Shown here piece by piece: positions 51,462-61,112 of a stretch of 64,000 nt of DNA. The position numbers and the translations under genes were made by a program. Below the pieces are notes generated by a model, which was not told the origin of the DNA, ran no database searches, and worked only from the letters and a program-made list of their open reading frames with translations. The DNA is from Endozoicomonas sp. OPT23. Its GTDB lineage: Bacteria; Pseudomonadota; Gammaproteobacteria; Pseudomonadales; Endozoicomonadaceae. The first letter of the stretch is position 1; the number at the start of each line of letters is the position of its first letter. The stretch is from positions 1-64,000 of the forward strand of contig NZ_PPFD01000008.1 of the NCBI RefSeq assembly GCF_009653635.1, in the 5' to 3' direction.

Positions 51462-54400
51462 TTACTCAATAATCCATTGTTGGTTATCACCGTCATTCTG
51501 TGTCCAGATACCGACATTGGAGCCGTTGGTGGAACCAAAGGCATCAACAACATAGTTGTCATTCTTACGGGTCTTCAGCAGGCCGTTATCGAAGTCAAAC
51601 TTCTGGTTGTCACTGCTATTACAACTGGCGAGAACCACCTGGCCGTTGTTGTTAGCTTCTCCTTTGTAATCAAGACAGAAACCAGTGTCAGCTTTCAGAT
51701 GAATACTGCCATCTGCGTAATGACTCCATTGTTGTGAATCAGAACTGTCACAATTATTCACGACAACATTGCTGTCCTGATTCAGCCCTGTAGCACTCAA
51801 ACAGCCATAACGGGCATTACGGTACTGATTGAAAGTAACACCGGTATTCACCGTTTGCTTCTGCCATTGCTGATTATTGTTGCCATGATACTGCCAGATG
51901 CCAATCTTGCTGGGTTGCCCTGCATAGGCATCAATCGCGAAGTTACTGTTGGCTGAAGAAAGAATGATATTGCCGTCAGTTTGCCATTGCTGATTCACAC
52001 TGTCGGAACAGGCTTCAAGGGTGAAATTACTGTTATTGGCAGCCTGGGCTGTTGCGCAGAGTGCTTCATTGGCCAGAGGGTGGAAACGACTCTGAGTATC
52101 TTCGCTCCATTGTTGGGAAGCCGCATCGCTACAGGTCAGTCTCTGAATCTCGGCACCAGCAACAGCATTTACGCTCCAGCACTTGTCTTCATGAACCTGT
52201 TTGATTTTCAGGTGGCTTTGCTGGGTGACACCATCAAGGCTTCCTACATAAACGACCAGAGCATTCTGTTCAACGACAGACAGTGTTCTGTTTGCTCCGT
52301 GACCTGACGATATTACATCTGCAAGCGTTGCAGCCTGGCCATCATGGAAGTAAGGCGCTGTTCGCCATACGCCCAGCAGCGTTGGTGTATCAAAGCCAAC
52401 GCCCTGCAATGGCTGGCTGATTCCCTGTCCGGATGAAGGTTTGATGGTTCCGACATCATGACGTTGGCCATCCGTGAAGCTCGGGCCACTGTGGCAGGTG
52501 GCACAACCGACGTCACTGAACAGTTGTTCGCCAGTAGTTGCCTCGATGGTCAGCTCGCCACTGCTTGTTTTACTCGGACTTCGATCAAACTCATCCAATG
52601 ACGCAACGTAGGTCGCCAGCGCATCCAGATCTGAACTTAGTCCGGCCTTTGGATTGCCCAGAGGGTTGGAGGTATTGTTGAAGTCAGCGTCGGTCAGGAA
52701 TCCGGTACCACCGAAACCGTTACGAATGTCGTTCTCGAAGTCCTGAATCTCATCAAAGTTCGCTGTCCAGTGAACATTGCCATGGCCCATGCCTTTACGG
52801 CCTTTCAGAGTAATGGTGTTTCGCAGACCTTCGCCACGATCAGTGAAATCCCAGACGGTTCCGTCATCATCACCTTCAAGGTGACAGCTAGCGCAACTGA
52901 GATAGCCGTCTCGACTCATTCTTGGGTCACGGGCATTGTAGAAAATCTGCAATCCCAGCAGTTTCTCGCTGTTAAAACGTTCAAAACCAACAGTGGTTAC
53001 GTTGGCCAGACGATTTGGTGAGAAAGACAGGGAACTGATTACATCATCAATGTCGTAAATACTGACGCTTCGAGTCGTGAAGTTATAGATAAAGGCTCGT
53101 TTGGTTTCACCATCAACCCAGACACCCTGAGGAGCAAGACCGGTATTGTCGATGGCTCCCATATGAGCGCCCGAGTAGGCATCAACAATTTCGACACTGT
53201 TGGAACCCTGCATAGCCACAAACACATAATCACCCAGTGGCGTGAAGGCTACAGCATGCGGGGCATCGCGGTCGTTGAAATCAAACTGGCGATCACTCAG
53301 CTCCTGTCCCTGATTCAGATCGATCTGGGAAAGAATGGCTCTCACAGCAGAGTCGTGAGTCAACGCCTCACCATCCCGCCAGGTTCCACGAAGAATATTG
53401 TCCTTTTTGGAGGGAACAAAAGCCTTCAGGCCATCGGGAGAAACAGCTATGTGCGTGAGGTAATTAGGAATGCCTCTTGCGCGGTCTTCCGCATCAACGG
53501 TGGAGCTGTCTACCTGTAGTGGAATGTTTTTGACGGTGCTTAGGTCAGAGGTGTTGATCTGAGTAATCAACCCCTGATCTGTTGAGCGCAGTCGTGTAAT
53601 CCAGGCATTAGCCCCATCACCACTGATGGCAATACCTCTGGGTTCAGCATTTACGGCACGACGCTGGAGAATATTACCGGTAGCTGCGTCGAAGCTGAGC
53701 ACTTCACCGCTGCTTTGCAGAGTAACAAGGCCTGTGCCTGTGCCCGGAATAAAGGCTACGCCATAAGGACCATCGCCATAGTTCAACTGTACTTCGCGAA
53801 CCTTACTGCCGGAGCTGTTCAGGGCAACGAGTTTGTCATCTTCCTTAACGGCTATCCAGATAAGACCAGTGTTATCCACGGCGACAGTAGCTGGGTGATT
53901 ACCGACACTGGTCTCCCAGACCTTATTCATGCCAAGCCTGTGAATCGCGGTAACCGTGTTGTTGTCAGGGTTAACGTTAAACACAAGGCTGCCAGAGCCG
54001 GTTATTTTCGATGAAGCCGTGGGTGTATTAGTTGTCAGAGGGTTGGAAACAGTACGAACAAAGTTGTAATTCCGGCTGACACTGCCTGTGGTCACAGTCA
54101 GAATCACTTCATAGTGTCCGGCCTGTGTATAGGTGTGTGTAGCTATTGGGTTGGTAGAAGGCTGGGTACTGATACCGTCGCCGAAGTTCCACTTATAAGT
54201 GGTGGAACTGTCACCTTGAGTGACCGCGGTAAACTCTGATGCAGTGCCAGTTTCCTGTGTTGATTCACGGGTCTCCTGAGTGACACCAGCATTCAGTTGT
54301 TGATACAGCTCACTGACCTGAGTGGCATTCAAAACCTTGTTATAGATGCGCACATCATCCAGGAAACCCTGAAAATTGGTTGGGTTCTGGTCAATAGTGC

Positions 54401-56390
54401 CCAGCTTCCTATAGCTGTTATAGGTTTGCCCACCCAGAACACCTGATTTGGCAGAGCCACTGACTAGTTGCTGGCCATCCTGATACATAACAAGGCTGCC
54501 AGTACTGGAATCACGGGTCAGAACATAGTGGTGAAGAGCACCATCATTAACAGCTTCCGGTGATGTAATACCAGTATCATTACCTGCGGATAATTTCAGT
54601 TTTCCTGAGCCATCAATCCAGCCCCAGAACACATCATTTGTCCCACCCGCATGATCTCGACCAGCGATACCCGGTGCCAGCCAGGCATTGTTGCTGCCTG
54701 CCTGTGTTGTACTCATGGAAAAGGCCAGAGAGGAAGAACTGCCTAACAAAGTGGAAATGTCCTGCTCCAGACTGATCCATTCGCCATTAGCGTCCTGAGC
54801 AACTCCGCCAGCAGCCTGTAACTGCCCACCGATAAGAGTTCCGTGATTACCACTCACGACATTCTGAGTGTCCGTGTCCAGCGGCCAGTGTTGGACAGGA
54901 ACTGTAGAAGACGATGCTGTTGTAAAAGTAGAAGTAAACTCTGCCGCAACAGTATTGCCAACATAATCAGAAACACCACCTTGAACGATCTTAATCGTAT
55001 ATTCAGAATTAGCCTTCAAAGGCGCAGCAGGTGAAAAATTCACAATACCCAGCTGGGCACTGAAGGTACCTGATACCTGATTGCTGTCGTCATCCAGTAA
55101 CTGGATGCTATTAGTATTGAGCGACTCATAGAGCACAGTATCAGAGAAGGCGATACCGATTCTGGAAGTAATCGCCTGATTGGCAGCTCCGTCGCGAGGG
55201 GATACCTGCTTAATAGCAGGCGGTGTAGTGTCCGGATTTACATCGTGAACCATGAAAGCATTACCTGTGCCATGGTCGTTTCCGATGTAGATGAGGTTGC
55301 CCATTGGGGCTACCTGACCATGGTCAGTATTACTTCTTGGCAGAAATCCTTTACCCAGCTCTACATAGTTATTGATATTGCTGATATCAATTTTATGCAT
55401 GAAGTCTTCGGCACCCTGGAAGACGTAATCGTCCTGAGTCCCGCAATAGAGCATGTGGTCAACTCTCAGACTGTTGTTATCCAGTACGAACTCATTGGGA
55501 TCAGACAGATCGTAAGTCACCATTTTGGCATTAGAGCCACGAGTAGAAGCATGAACTTTAGTACCGTCGAAACAGGTCGCATAATACTTATTATGACTGC
55601 TGACAGTGTCCAGCAGAACAGGATTTAACGGATCTGAAATATCCAGACTGGCCCAACCACTGGTGTTGTCCATACTGGTCAATACCAGCTGATTACCTAT
55701 GCTAAAAACGGGACCAACTCTAAAGCCGCCAAGTTCACCGGGAGGAACAGGATTGGGGCGATTATTTCCTCGGTTCGCTATATAAGGTTGCTCCGGGTCA
55801 GAAGCGTCAACGATATACATGCCCTGATTGGCGTTAGACACATAGAGGTATGGTGCCTGCCACCATAACTGCCAGGAAACGCTGGAATAGTCTCCACCGT
55901 TAACACCCGGCAATACCAGTTTGGAGACCTGCTGAATGTTATCGACATCGGTGAAATCCCAGAACTCCACGCCCTTAATTGTTTGCACGGCGACGTATGA
56001 TTTGCCATTGATTTCACTGACACCGAATGCATGAGGCTCACGGAACTCACGGGTACGCCCCGTTGGTTCGTATACCGTTTTTCTTAAAGAAATATTTCGT
56101 GGATCAGAGACGTCGTACACCAGCCAGCCACCGGGACCTTTACCGCTGTCCGGAGCAAACATAGTCATAAAGTAGCCGTTCAGCATGATACCGACATTGG
56201 CACCAAAAGCTTTTCGGCTTGGGTAGGTAGCGGGAATACCGTTGTTTCGGTCAATCCATGAAATGGGTTTGAACAGTTCGCTGGAGCTATAAGTCAGGTT
56301 TCCCAAGCCCGGGCCTTGTACATCAGCCGTTGCATATCCAGAGCAGAGTATGGCTGATGCCATCGCTGCTTTTAACCATCTTCGGTTCAT
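51462..56390 (-). CDS. Giant secreted modular protein: LVIVD, Ig-like, LamG, PKD, beta-propeller, di-haem cytochrome, ricin lectin
   Basis: About 1642 residues from ATG 56390 (signal peptide MNRRWLKAAMASAILCSGYATA; GAGAA upstream). In order: LVIVD-type beta-propeller (about 30-385), bacterial Ig-like Big_5 domain (388-490), LamG/ConA jelly roll (495-697), PKD domain (713-776), YncE-like propeller (797-1140), a cytochrome-c-peroxidase-like region with two haem sites CASCH (1166-1170) and CATCH (1296-1300), then a ricin-type beta-trefoil lectin array with repeated QQW motifs (about 1407-1641). It probably acts outside the inner membrane, binding glycans and carrying out redox chemistry. ATG 56390 is chosen over an upstream start at 56462 because it opens the signal peptide. 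Confidence 0.85.
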   Translation of the reverse strand: MNRRWLKAAMASAILCSGYATADVQGPGLGNLTYSSSELFKPISWIDRNNGIPATYPSRKAFGANVGIMLNGYFMTMFAPDSGKGPGGWLVYDVSDPRNISLRKTVYEPTGRTREFREPHAFGVSEINGKSYVAVQTIKGVEFWDFTDVDNIQQVSKLVLPGVNGGDYSSVSWQLWWQAPYLYVSNANQGMYIVDASDPEQPYIANRGNNRPNPVPPGELGGFRVGPVFSIGNQLVLTSMDNTSGWASLDISDPLNPVLLDTVSSHNKYYATCFDGTKVHASTRGSNAKMVTYDLSDPNEFVLDNNSLRVDHMLYCGTQDDYVFQGAEDFMHKIDISNINNYVELGKGFLPRSNTDHGQVAPMGNLIYIGNDHGTGNAFMVHDVNPDTTPPAIKQVSPRDGAANQAITSRIGIAFSDTVLYESLNTNSIQLLDDDSNQVSGTFSAQLGIVNFSPAAPLKANSEYTIKIVQGGVSDYVGNTVAAEFTSTFTTASSSTVPVQHWPLDTDTQNVVSGNHGTLIGGQLQAAGGVAQDANGEWISLEQDISTLLGSSSSLAFSMSTTQAGSNNAWLAPGIAGRDHAGGTNDVFWGWIDGSGKLKLSAGNDTGITSPEAVNDGALHHYVLTRDSSTGSLVMYQDGQQLVSGSAKSGVLGGQTYNSYRKLGTIDQNPTNFQGFLDDVRIYNKVLNATQVSELYQQLNAGVTQETRESTQETGTASEFTAVTQGDSSTTYKWNFGDGISTQPSTNPIATHTYTQAGHYEVILTVTTGSVSRNYNFVRTVSNPLTTNTPTASSKITGSGSLVFNVNPDNNTVTAIHRLGMNKVWETSVGNHPATVAVDNTGLIWIAVKEDDKLVALNSSGSKVREVQLNYGDGPYGVAFIPGTGTGLVTLQSSGEVLSFDAATGNILQRRAVNAEPRGIAISGDGANAWITRLRSTDQGLITQINTSDLSTVKNIPLQVDSSTVDAEDRARGIPNYLTHIAVSPDGLKAFVPSKKDNILRGTWRDGEALTHDSAVRAILSQIDLNQGQELSDRQFDFNDRDAPHAVAFTPLGDYVFVAMQGSNSVEIVDAYSGAHMGAIDNTGLAPQGVWVDGETKRAFIYNFTTRSVSIYDIDDVISSLSFSPNRLANVTTVGFERFNSEKLLGLQIFYNARDPRMSRDGYLSCASCHLEGDDDGTVWDFTDRGEGLRNTITLKGRKGMGHGNVHWTANFDEIQDFENDIRNGFGGTGFLTDADFNNTSNPLGNPKAGLSSDLDALATYVASLDEFDRSPSKTSSGELTIEATTGEQLFSDVGCATCHSGPSFTDGQRHDVGTIKPSSGQGISQPLQGVGFDTPTLLGVWRTAPYFHDGQAATLADVISSGHGANRTLSVVEQNALVVYVGSLDGVTQQSHLKIKQVHEDKCWSVNAVAGAEIQRLTCSDAASQQWSEDTQSRFHPLANEALCATAQAANNSNFTLEACSDSVNQQWQTDGNIILSSANSNFAIDAYAGQPSKIGIWQYHGNNNQQWQKQTVNTGVTFNQYRNARYGCLSATGLNQDSNVVVNNCDSSDSQQWSHYADGSIHLKADTGFCLDYKGEANNNGQVVLASCNSSDNQKFDFDNGLLKTRKNDNYVVDAFGSTNGSNVGIWTQNDGDNQQWIIE

Positions 56391-56541
56391 TATTTTTATT
56401 CTCAGTGGTTGATTTTGAACAGCGTCTTTATCTTTCAACACCATGGATAGTGGTGGGTGCATTGTTTTGTCAGGTGGTTTTGAGTCGGTGGTTCCTCCTC
56501 TTTTGAATGGAAAGTAAAAGTGACCGTTTTATGAAATATTG

Positions 56542-56610
56542 TTGACAGAACTTTTGTGCGATATTAATTTCTTCTTCTGATATTTATTTCATTGATAGAA
56601 ATTTTTATCA
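56542..56610 (+). promoter_or_regulatory. porin promoter with candidate operator (site 1)
   Basis: TTGACA (56542-56547), a 17-bp spacer and TAATTT (56565-56570) form a near-consensus sigma-70 promoter. A 30-bp element (56581-56610) with an inverted TTTCATTGATAGAAA core starts 16 bp after the start of the -10 box. The same element in the same position is present at 58262. The leader of about 200 b before the porin start also has a 7-bp hairpin at 56635-56655. Confidence 0.75.
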
Positions 56611-56785
56611 TATTAAGAGTTGTTCGGTAAAGAGAGTCAGGTCACAGTCCTGACTGAGACTGTTGTCGATGTGAATATAGAAGTAATCAGAGTTTGTCGG
56701 TTTAAGCAGTGAATAGCCCGACTTCTTTTTGAAGTTTGAATAACTGGTCAATACAACAATAAAAACACACACCAGGAATTATTCA

Positions 56786-58075
56786 GTGAAAAATAACTAT
56801 AAGAAACACCTGCTGAGTGCTGCGATCCTTGCTGCAGTGTCCAGTGCTTCTATACAGGTCAAGGCTGAAGCAATGACCATCGATCCAAGCCTGAAAGTAA
56901 CCTACAAAAACTACTATTTTGACGATGACCATAAAAGTGACTCTGGCTACAACCTTGATGAGTGGGTTCATGGTTTAGTCGCTGACTTTGACAGCGGTTA
57001 TGTAAACGACATGGTTGGTGCAGTGGTCACTGCAGGTTTTGTCAGTCCTTTGAGTGTCAAGAAAGGTACAGAGAACGGCAAAGGTATTGGCATTACTAAC
57101 ACTGAACGGGGAAGTGATGGTAAAGCCAATGGTATAGCAGGATTTCAGCAAGCTTATGTGAAGACCCGGTACACTTTTGATCAGGTTGAACTGAAGGCGG
57201 ATATTGGTGTTAAAAACCGTTCGCTTGAACAATATGGGGACAATGGCTCTCGTTTGTTGAGTTCAAGCACGAATGGTATTGATCTGGCCGTAAACGTTGC
57301 TGGTCTGGGGCTTTACGCGACACAAATTGATGGTTTCAGTGCTCGAAATGATTCTAAGTTCAGTAGTGACCTGACCAATGGCACAGACAAGATTGATAAT
57401 GTAAGAATATTCGGTGCTACTTATTCTGTGGCAGGTGTAGGCCTGACAGCAGAAACGGCAGCTTCAACAGATTATCTCACCAAGAATTTTTTCAAGGCTG
57501 GTTACACCTTCGATCTCGATAACTCGATGGCCGTTGCCGTTGATGGTCGTTACGGTACAGCCAAAGAGAATGGTAAATTGTACGGTAACGCCAACTATAA
57601 ATCCAAGTACTACAACCTGAACGCCAAGTTAAATGTCGGTAACGTATGGGTAAGTGCCGGTTATAACAGGACGTCTGATGGTGACTATGACAATAAGCTG
57701 TTTAAAGAAAGCCATGGCGCGTTTAACTCCAGCCTTTCTCAATGGGAAGGTTTTATGCTGGAAGATGAGACTGCGTATGTCGTAAGTGCCGGTTATAACT
57801 TTGCCGATCAGGGCATGCCTGGGCTGGATGCGAAAGTCTGGTATGCGAAGGGCAGCAGTGCCAAGGATTTGAACGACTTTAGCCGTAAAGAATATGGTAG
57901 CTTTATATCTTATGCCTTTGATGGTCAGTTCAAGGGGCTGAAGGTGAGCTGGTTATACGACAACTATAGGGCTGATGGTACTCCGACTGGAGCGAGAGGA
58001 ACTACCAAGCCAGGAACACTGTATGACGAAGACACAAACCGTTTTTATGTGACTTACGATTTTACGGTGTTCTAA
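56786..58075 (+). CDS. OprD-family outer-membrane porin
   Basis: The 429-residue protein has a signal peptide (cleavage near QVKA/EAM), alternating beta-strands of a large barrel, and a C-terminal FYVTYDFTVF ending in Phe, all typical of OprD-like specific porins. These pass small organic anions, amino acids or sugars through the outer membrane. The start is GTG at 56786 with AGGAA about 8 bases upstream. It heads the sugar-uptake locus and shares a promoter/operator layout with the binding-protein gene, so the substrate is probably the same. Confidence 0.87.
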   Translation: MKNNYKKHLLSAAILAAVSSASIQVKAEAMTIDPSLKVTYKNYYFDDDHKSDSGYNLDEWVHGLVADFDSGYVNDMVGAVVTAGFVSPLSVKKGTENGKGIGITNTERGSDGKANGIAGFQQAYVKTRYTFDQVELKADIGVKNRSLEQYGDNGSRLLSSSTNGIDLAVNVAGLGLYATQIDGFSARNDSKFSSDLTNGTDKIDNVRIFGATYSVAGVGLTAETAASTDYLTKNFFKAGYTFDLDNSMAVAVDGRYGTAKENGKLYGNANYKSKYYNLNAKLNVGNVWVSAGYNRTSDGDYDNKLFKESHGAFNSSLSQWEGFMLEDETAYVVSAGYNFADQGMPGLDAKVWYAKGSSAKDLNDFSRKEYGSFISYAFDGQFKGLKVSWLYDNYRADGTPTGARGTTKPGTLYDEDTNRFYVTYDFTVF

Positions 58076-58102
58076 GTTAGTTAATACCTGATCTCCTTGT
58101 TG

Positions 58103-58139
58103 AAAATCCGACCTTACTCCCTCTGAGGTCGGATTTTTC
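58103..58139 (+). terminator. terminator of the porin gene
   Basis: Perfect 12-bp arms (58103-58114 and 58126-58137) with an 11-base loop and terminal T-run. Confidence 0.93.
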
Positions 58140-58222
58140 CTGTCATTGAAAGCTTTCAGCTGACTGCAAGATCCTGCATTTTTGCAACAAAAACCATAAT
58201 CTGAAATTTTTTGCAAAAACGG

Positions 58223-58291
58223 TTGACACTCTGTGAGTATGAAATTAAATTCAGGGTGTGGTATTTATTTCACTGAGCGAAATATCTATCA
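58223..58291 (+). promoter_or_regulatory. ABC-operon promoter with candidate operator (site 2)
   Basis: TTGACA (58223-58228), 17 bp, TAAATT (58246-58251); a 30-bp element (58262-58291) with a TTTCACTGAGCGAAA core follows at the same 16-bp offset as in the porin promoter and agrees with it at about 25 of 30 bases. A 9-bp perfect hairpin (58301-58309 with 58321-58329) follows in the leader. Confidence 0.78.
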
Positions 58292-58405
58292 AGGCATAAG
58301 CAGTAATAAGCCTGAAACAGTTATTACTGGTTGCCCGAGCCGCGATATACAGGCAGCCTGAATTCAAAGAAGTTATCACATAGAACAATAATAAGGTGTG
58401 AAACA

Positions 58406-59437
58406 ATGAAAAAGCTGCTCATGGGTGCTGCCCTCTCGGTTGCCACTTTTATCGGAAGCGTACAAGCTGCTCCTGCCACTCCAGACCTCTCGTCGTTCAA
58501 ATGTAAACCAGGCGAAACCTTCTACATGAATGTGATGGTTTCCGGCGTTGAATACTGGTTCCCGGTTTACGAAATGTTTAAACAGGCAGCCCAGCAGATG
58601 GGTTGTAAAACAGTTTATACCGGCACCCCTGAATATGACGTGAACAAACAGCTGACAACGTTTGAACAGATTCTGGCGAAAAAGCCGGCGGGTATTCTAC
58701 TTCACCCAATGAACCCTGACCCATTTATTGAGCCAATAAACCGTGCAGCAGAGATGGGTATTCCTGTTGTTACCTTTGCTGCAGATTCTCCAAACAGTAA
58801 GCGTGCTTCCTTTATTACTTCTGATAACTACAGTGAAGGTAAATACGCTGCTGATACCATCGCCAAGGATATGGGTGGTAAAGGTGAATACGCTGTTCTG
58901 GAAAACCCGGGACAGGATAACCACGACCGTCGTGTAACAGCCTTTGTTCAGCGTATGAAGGACAAGTGGCCTGATATGAAACTGGTTGCTCGTGCTGCCA
59001 GTAATACCGATGCGGTTAAAGCTTACAATGCGACTATGAGTATGGCTCAGGCTAATCCGAAGCTGGGTGCGATTTTCATGCCGGAAGCGACTTCAGCACT
59101 GGGCGCAGCTCAGGCGTCTAAAGAGCTGGGTGGTAAGATTCGAGTATTTAACGCTGACGTTAACGGTAAAATTCTCGACATGATCAAGGAAGGTGAGATC
59201 TTTGGTTCTGTTAACCCGAACCAGGGTATGCAGGGTTACATGGGATTCATGCTGCTTTACATGGCCAGTCGTCAGAATCTGATTGACCCAATGAACGACT
59301 ACGCACGTTCAGGATTTAACCCTATGTCGGTTCCTTTCGTGGATAACGGTTTCTCCATCGTATCCCAGAATAACGCTGATGACTTCTACTGGGACAAGTA
59401 TCTGCAGCGCCGTGGTACCAAAGGTATTAACGAGTAA
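58406..59437 (+). CDS. CUT2-type sugar ABC transporter, periplasmic binding protein
   Basis: About 343 residues from ATG 58406 (AAGGTG 7-8 bases upstream), with signal peptide MKKLLMGAALSVATFIGSVQA. It is a ribose/xylose-type type I periplasmic binding protein (residues YMNVMVSGVEYWFPVYEMFKQ, GILLHPMNPDPFIEPINRA, AADSPNSKRASFI). The family binds monosaccharides, polyols or AI-2; the exact ligand is not readable. An in-frame ATG at 58331 would only add a non-signal leader. A hairpin follows the gene, and ATPase and permease genes come next. Confidence 0.92.
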   Translation: MKKLLMGAALSVATFIGSVQAAPATPDLSSFKCKPGETFYMNVMVSGVEYWFPVYEMFKQAAQQMGCKTVYTGTPEYDVNKQLTTFEQILAKKPAGILLHPMNPDPFIEPINRAAEMGIPVVTFAADSPNSKRASFITSDNYSEGKYAADTIAKDMGGKGEYAVLENPGQDNHDRRVTAFVQRMKDKWPDMKLVARAASNTDAVKAYNATMSMAQANPKLGAIFMPEATSALGAAQASKELGGKIRVFNADVNGKILDMIKEGEIFGSVNPNQGMQGYMGFMLLYMASRQNLIDPMNDYARSGFNPMSVPFVDNGFSIVSQNNADDFYWDKYLQRRGTKGINE

Positions 59438-59453
59438 GGCTCGATTTGCTCTT

Positions 59454-59495
59454 GAGTGGTTGAGCTGGGTCCCGGCCCGGTTCACCACTCCTTTT
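59454..59495 (+). terminator. intra-operon hairpin between binding protein and ATPase genes
   Basis: Arms gagtggt (59454-59460) and accactc (59484-59490) close a GC-rich loop, followed by ccttttaatt. Such elements often lower expression of the ATPase relative to the binding protein. Confidence 0.55.
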
Positions 59496-59537
59496 AATTA
59501 CTCCTAATAAGAATCATAAGAATGTCGGAGTTGGGCT

Positions 59538-61112
59538 ATGAGTAATGAAGTGATCATGGAGATAGTTGATGTCCATAAGTGCTTTGGTCCCACCAAAGCA
59601 CTGGCAGGCGTCAACTTCACTCTTCATCAAGGTGAGATACATGCGCTTTGTGGTGAAAACGGAGCCGGTAAATCAACCCTGATGAAAGTGATTGATGGTC
59701 TGCATCAGCCTGATTCCGGCAATATCCATATAAAAGGCAAGAAGGTTGTTATCAACGGAGCTCTGGAAGCGCAGAAGCTGGGAATAGGTTTTGTGCACCA
59801 GGAAATAGTGCTCTGCCCGGATGTTTCAGTGGCTGAAAACATCAACATGGCGCTGACCAATCAGAGTAAAAAGTGGTTTGTTAACTATTCAGAAATGAAT
59901 AAAAGGGCGAAAGAAAGCCTCAAAGATATTGCTCCTCATATTAATCCATCAGCTCGACTCGACTCCTTGAGTATCTCCGAGCAGCAGCTGGTGGAAATAG
60001 CTAAAGCTCTGTCGCTTGATTGTGACGTGCTGATTCTGGACGAACCAACAGCAGCACTGACTGAAGCAGAATCCCAGGCGCTCTTCAATATTATGCAGGC
60101 TTTGAAAGCCAAAGGCATAAGTATCATCTATATCAGTCATCGAATGGCTGAAGTGTTTGAACAATGTGATCGGGTTACCGTACTCAGGGATGGAATCTGG
60201 GTGTGTACTGACCGTATTAAAGATACTTCACCGGACAATGTTGTTAAAAGCATGGTTGGCCGGGATGTAGGGCACCTTTATCCTGAAAAGCTACAGGAAG
60301 ATTTCGCTAATTTGGATGTTATGTTGGAAGTGGCCAACCTTTCTGATGGTGATCGCTTCAACGACATTCAATTCAAGCTGCACCAAGGTGAAATCTTCGG
60401 TGTTTCCGGTCTGATTGGAGCGGGTCGCAGCGAGATGGTTAAAGCGATCTGCGGACTTCATGCCAAAACCTCAGGCGAGATCAGTTTTAAAGGTCAGCCT
60501 GCTTCTATTAAGCATTACAGCGACAGTATTAATCAGGGCATTGTTTATCTTTCTGAAGACCGGAAAGAAGACGGTGTATTTCTGGATGTATCCATTGCGC
60601 GAAACATCTCGGTTCTGAAGCTGGAGCAGGTTTGCAACAACATGAAGTGCATTGACCCTGCTGCAGAAAGGAAACAGGCACAAAAGCTCACTGATCAACT
60701 GAAGCTGAAAAGTGCCGGTATGGACAAACCGGTGTCATCACTCAGTGGTGGTAACCAGCAGAAAGTAGCCTTGGCGAAAATGCTGTCGGTGAACCCTTCC
60801 ATCATCATTATGGATGAGCCGACCCGTGGTATTGATGTAGGTGCCAAGGTCGAGATTCATCAGCTGATTCGCAAGCTGGCCAATGAAGGTGTTGGCGTTA
60901 TCGTAATTTCATCGGAATTACCCGAAGTTGTAGGCCTCTGTGACCGTGTCATGGTTATGCATGAAGGTGAGCAGCAAGGCACACTGACCGGCGATGAAAT
61001 CACTGAACAAAATATTATCCATCTGGCCTCAGGTCTTGGACAGAAAACCGAAAGCGTGTCCGGAACAAGCAAGAAAACAATAATAAAAACAAAAGGGCTG
61101 GAAGTGGCATGA
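59538..61112 (+). CDS. CUT2-type sugar ABC transporter ATP-binding protein
   Basis: The 524-residue protein carries two nucleotide-binding domains in tandem, as in RbsA/XylG. The first has Walker A GENGAGKST (39-47) and Walker B LILDEPTAAL; the second has the degenerate Walker A GLIGAGRSE with LSGGNQQKVALAKML and IIMDEPTRGIDVGAK, so only one half is expected to be fully active, as usual for the group. It ends overlapping the permease start by 4 bp. A short Ser/Lys-rich C-terminal tail (about 20 residues) is extra. Confidence 0.94.
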   Translation: MSNEVIMEIVDVHKCFGPTKALAGVNFTLHQGEIHALCGENGAGKSTLMKVIDGLHQPDSGNIHIKGKKVVINGALEAQKLGIGFVHQEIVLCPDVSVAENINMALTNQSKKWFVNYSEMNKRAKESLKDIAPHINPSARLDSLSISEQQLVEIAKALSLDCDVLILDEPTAALTEAESQALFNIMQALKAKGISIIYISHRMAEVFEQCDRVTVLRDGIWVCTDRIKDTSPDNVVKSMVGRDVGHLYPEKLQEDFANLDVMLEVANLSDGDRFNDIQFKLHQGEIFGVSGLIGAGRSEMVKAICGLHAKTSGEISFKGQPASIKHYSDSINQGIVYLSEDRKEDGVFLDVSIARNISVLKLEQVCNNMKCIDPAAERKQAQKLTDQLKLKSAGMDKPVSSLSGGNQQKVALAKMLSVNPSIIIMDEPTRGIDVGAKVEIHQLIRKLANEGVGVIVISSELPEVVGLCDRVMVMHEGEQQGTLTGDEITEQNIIHLASGLGQKTESVSGTSKKTIIKTKGLEVA

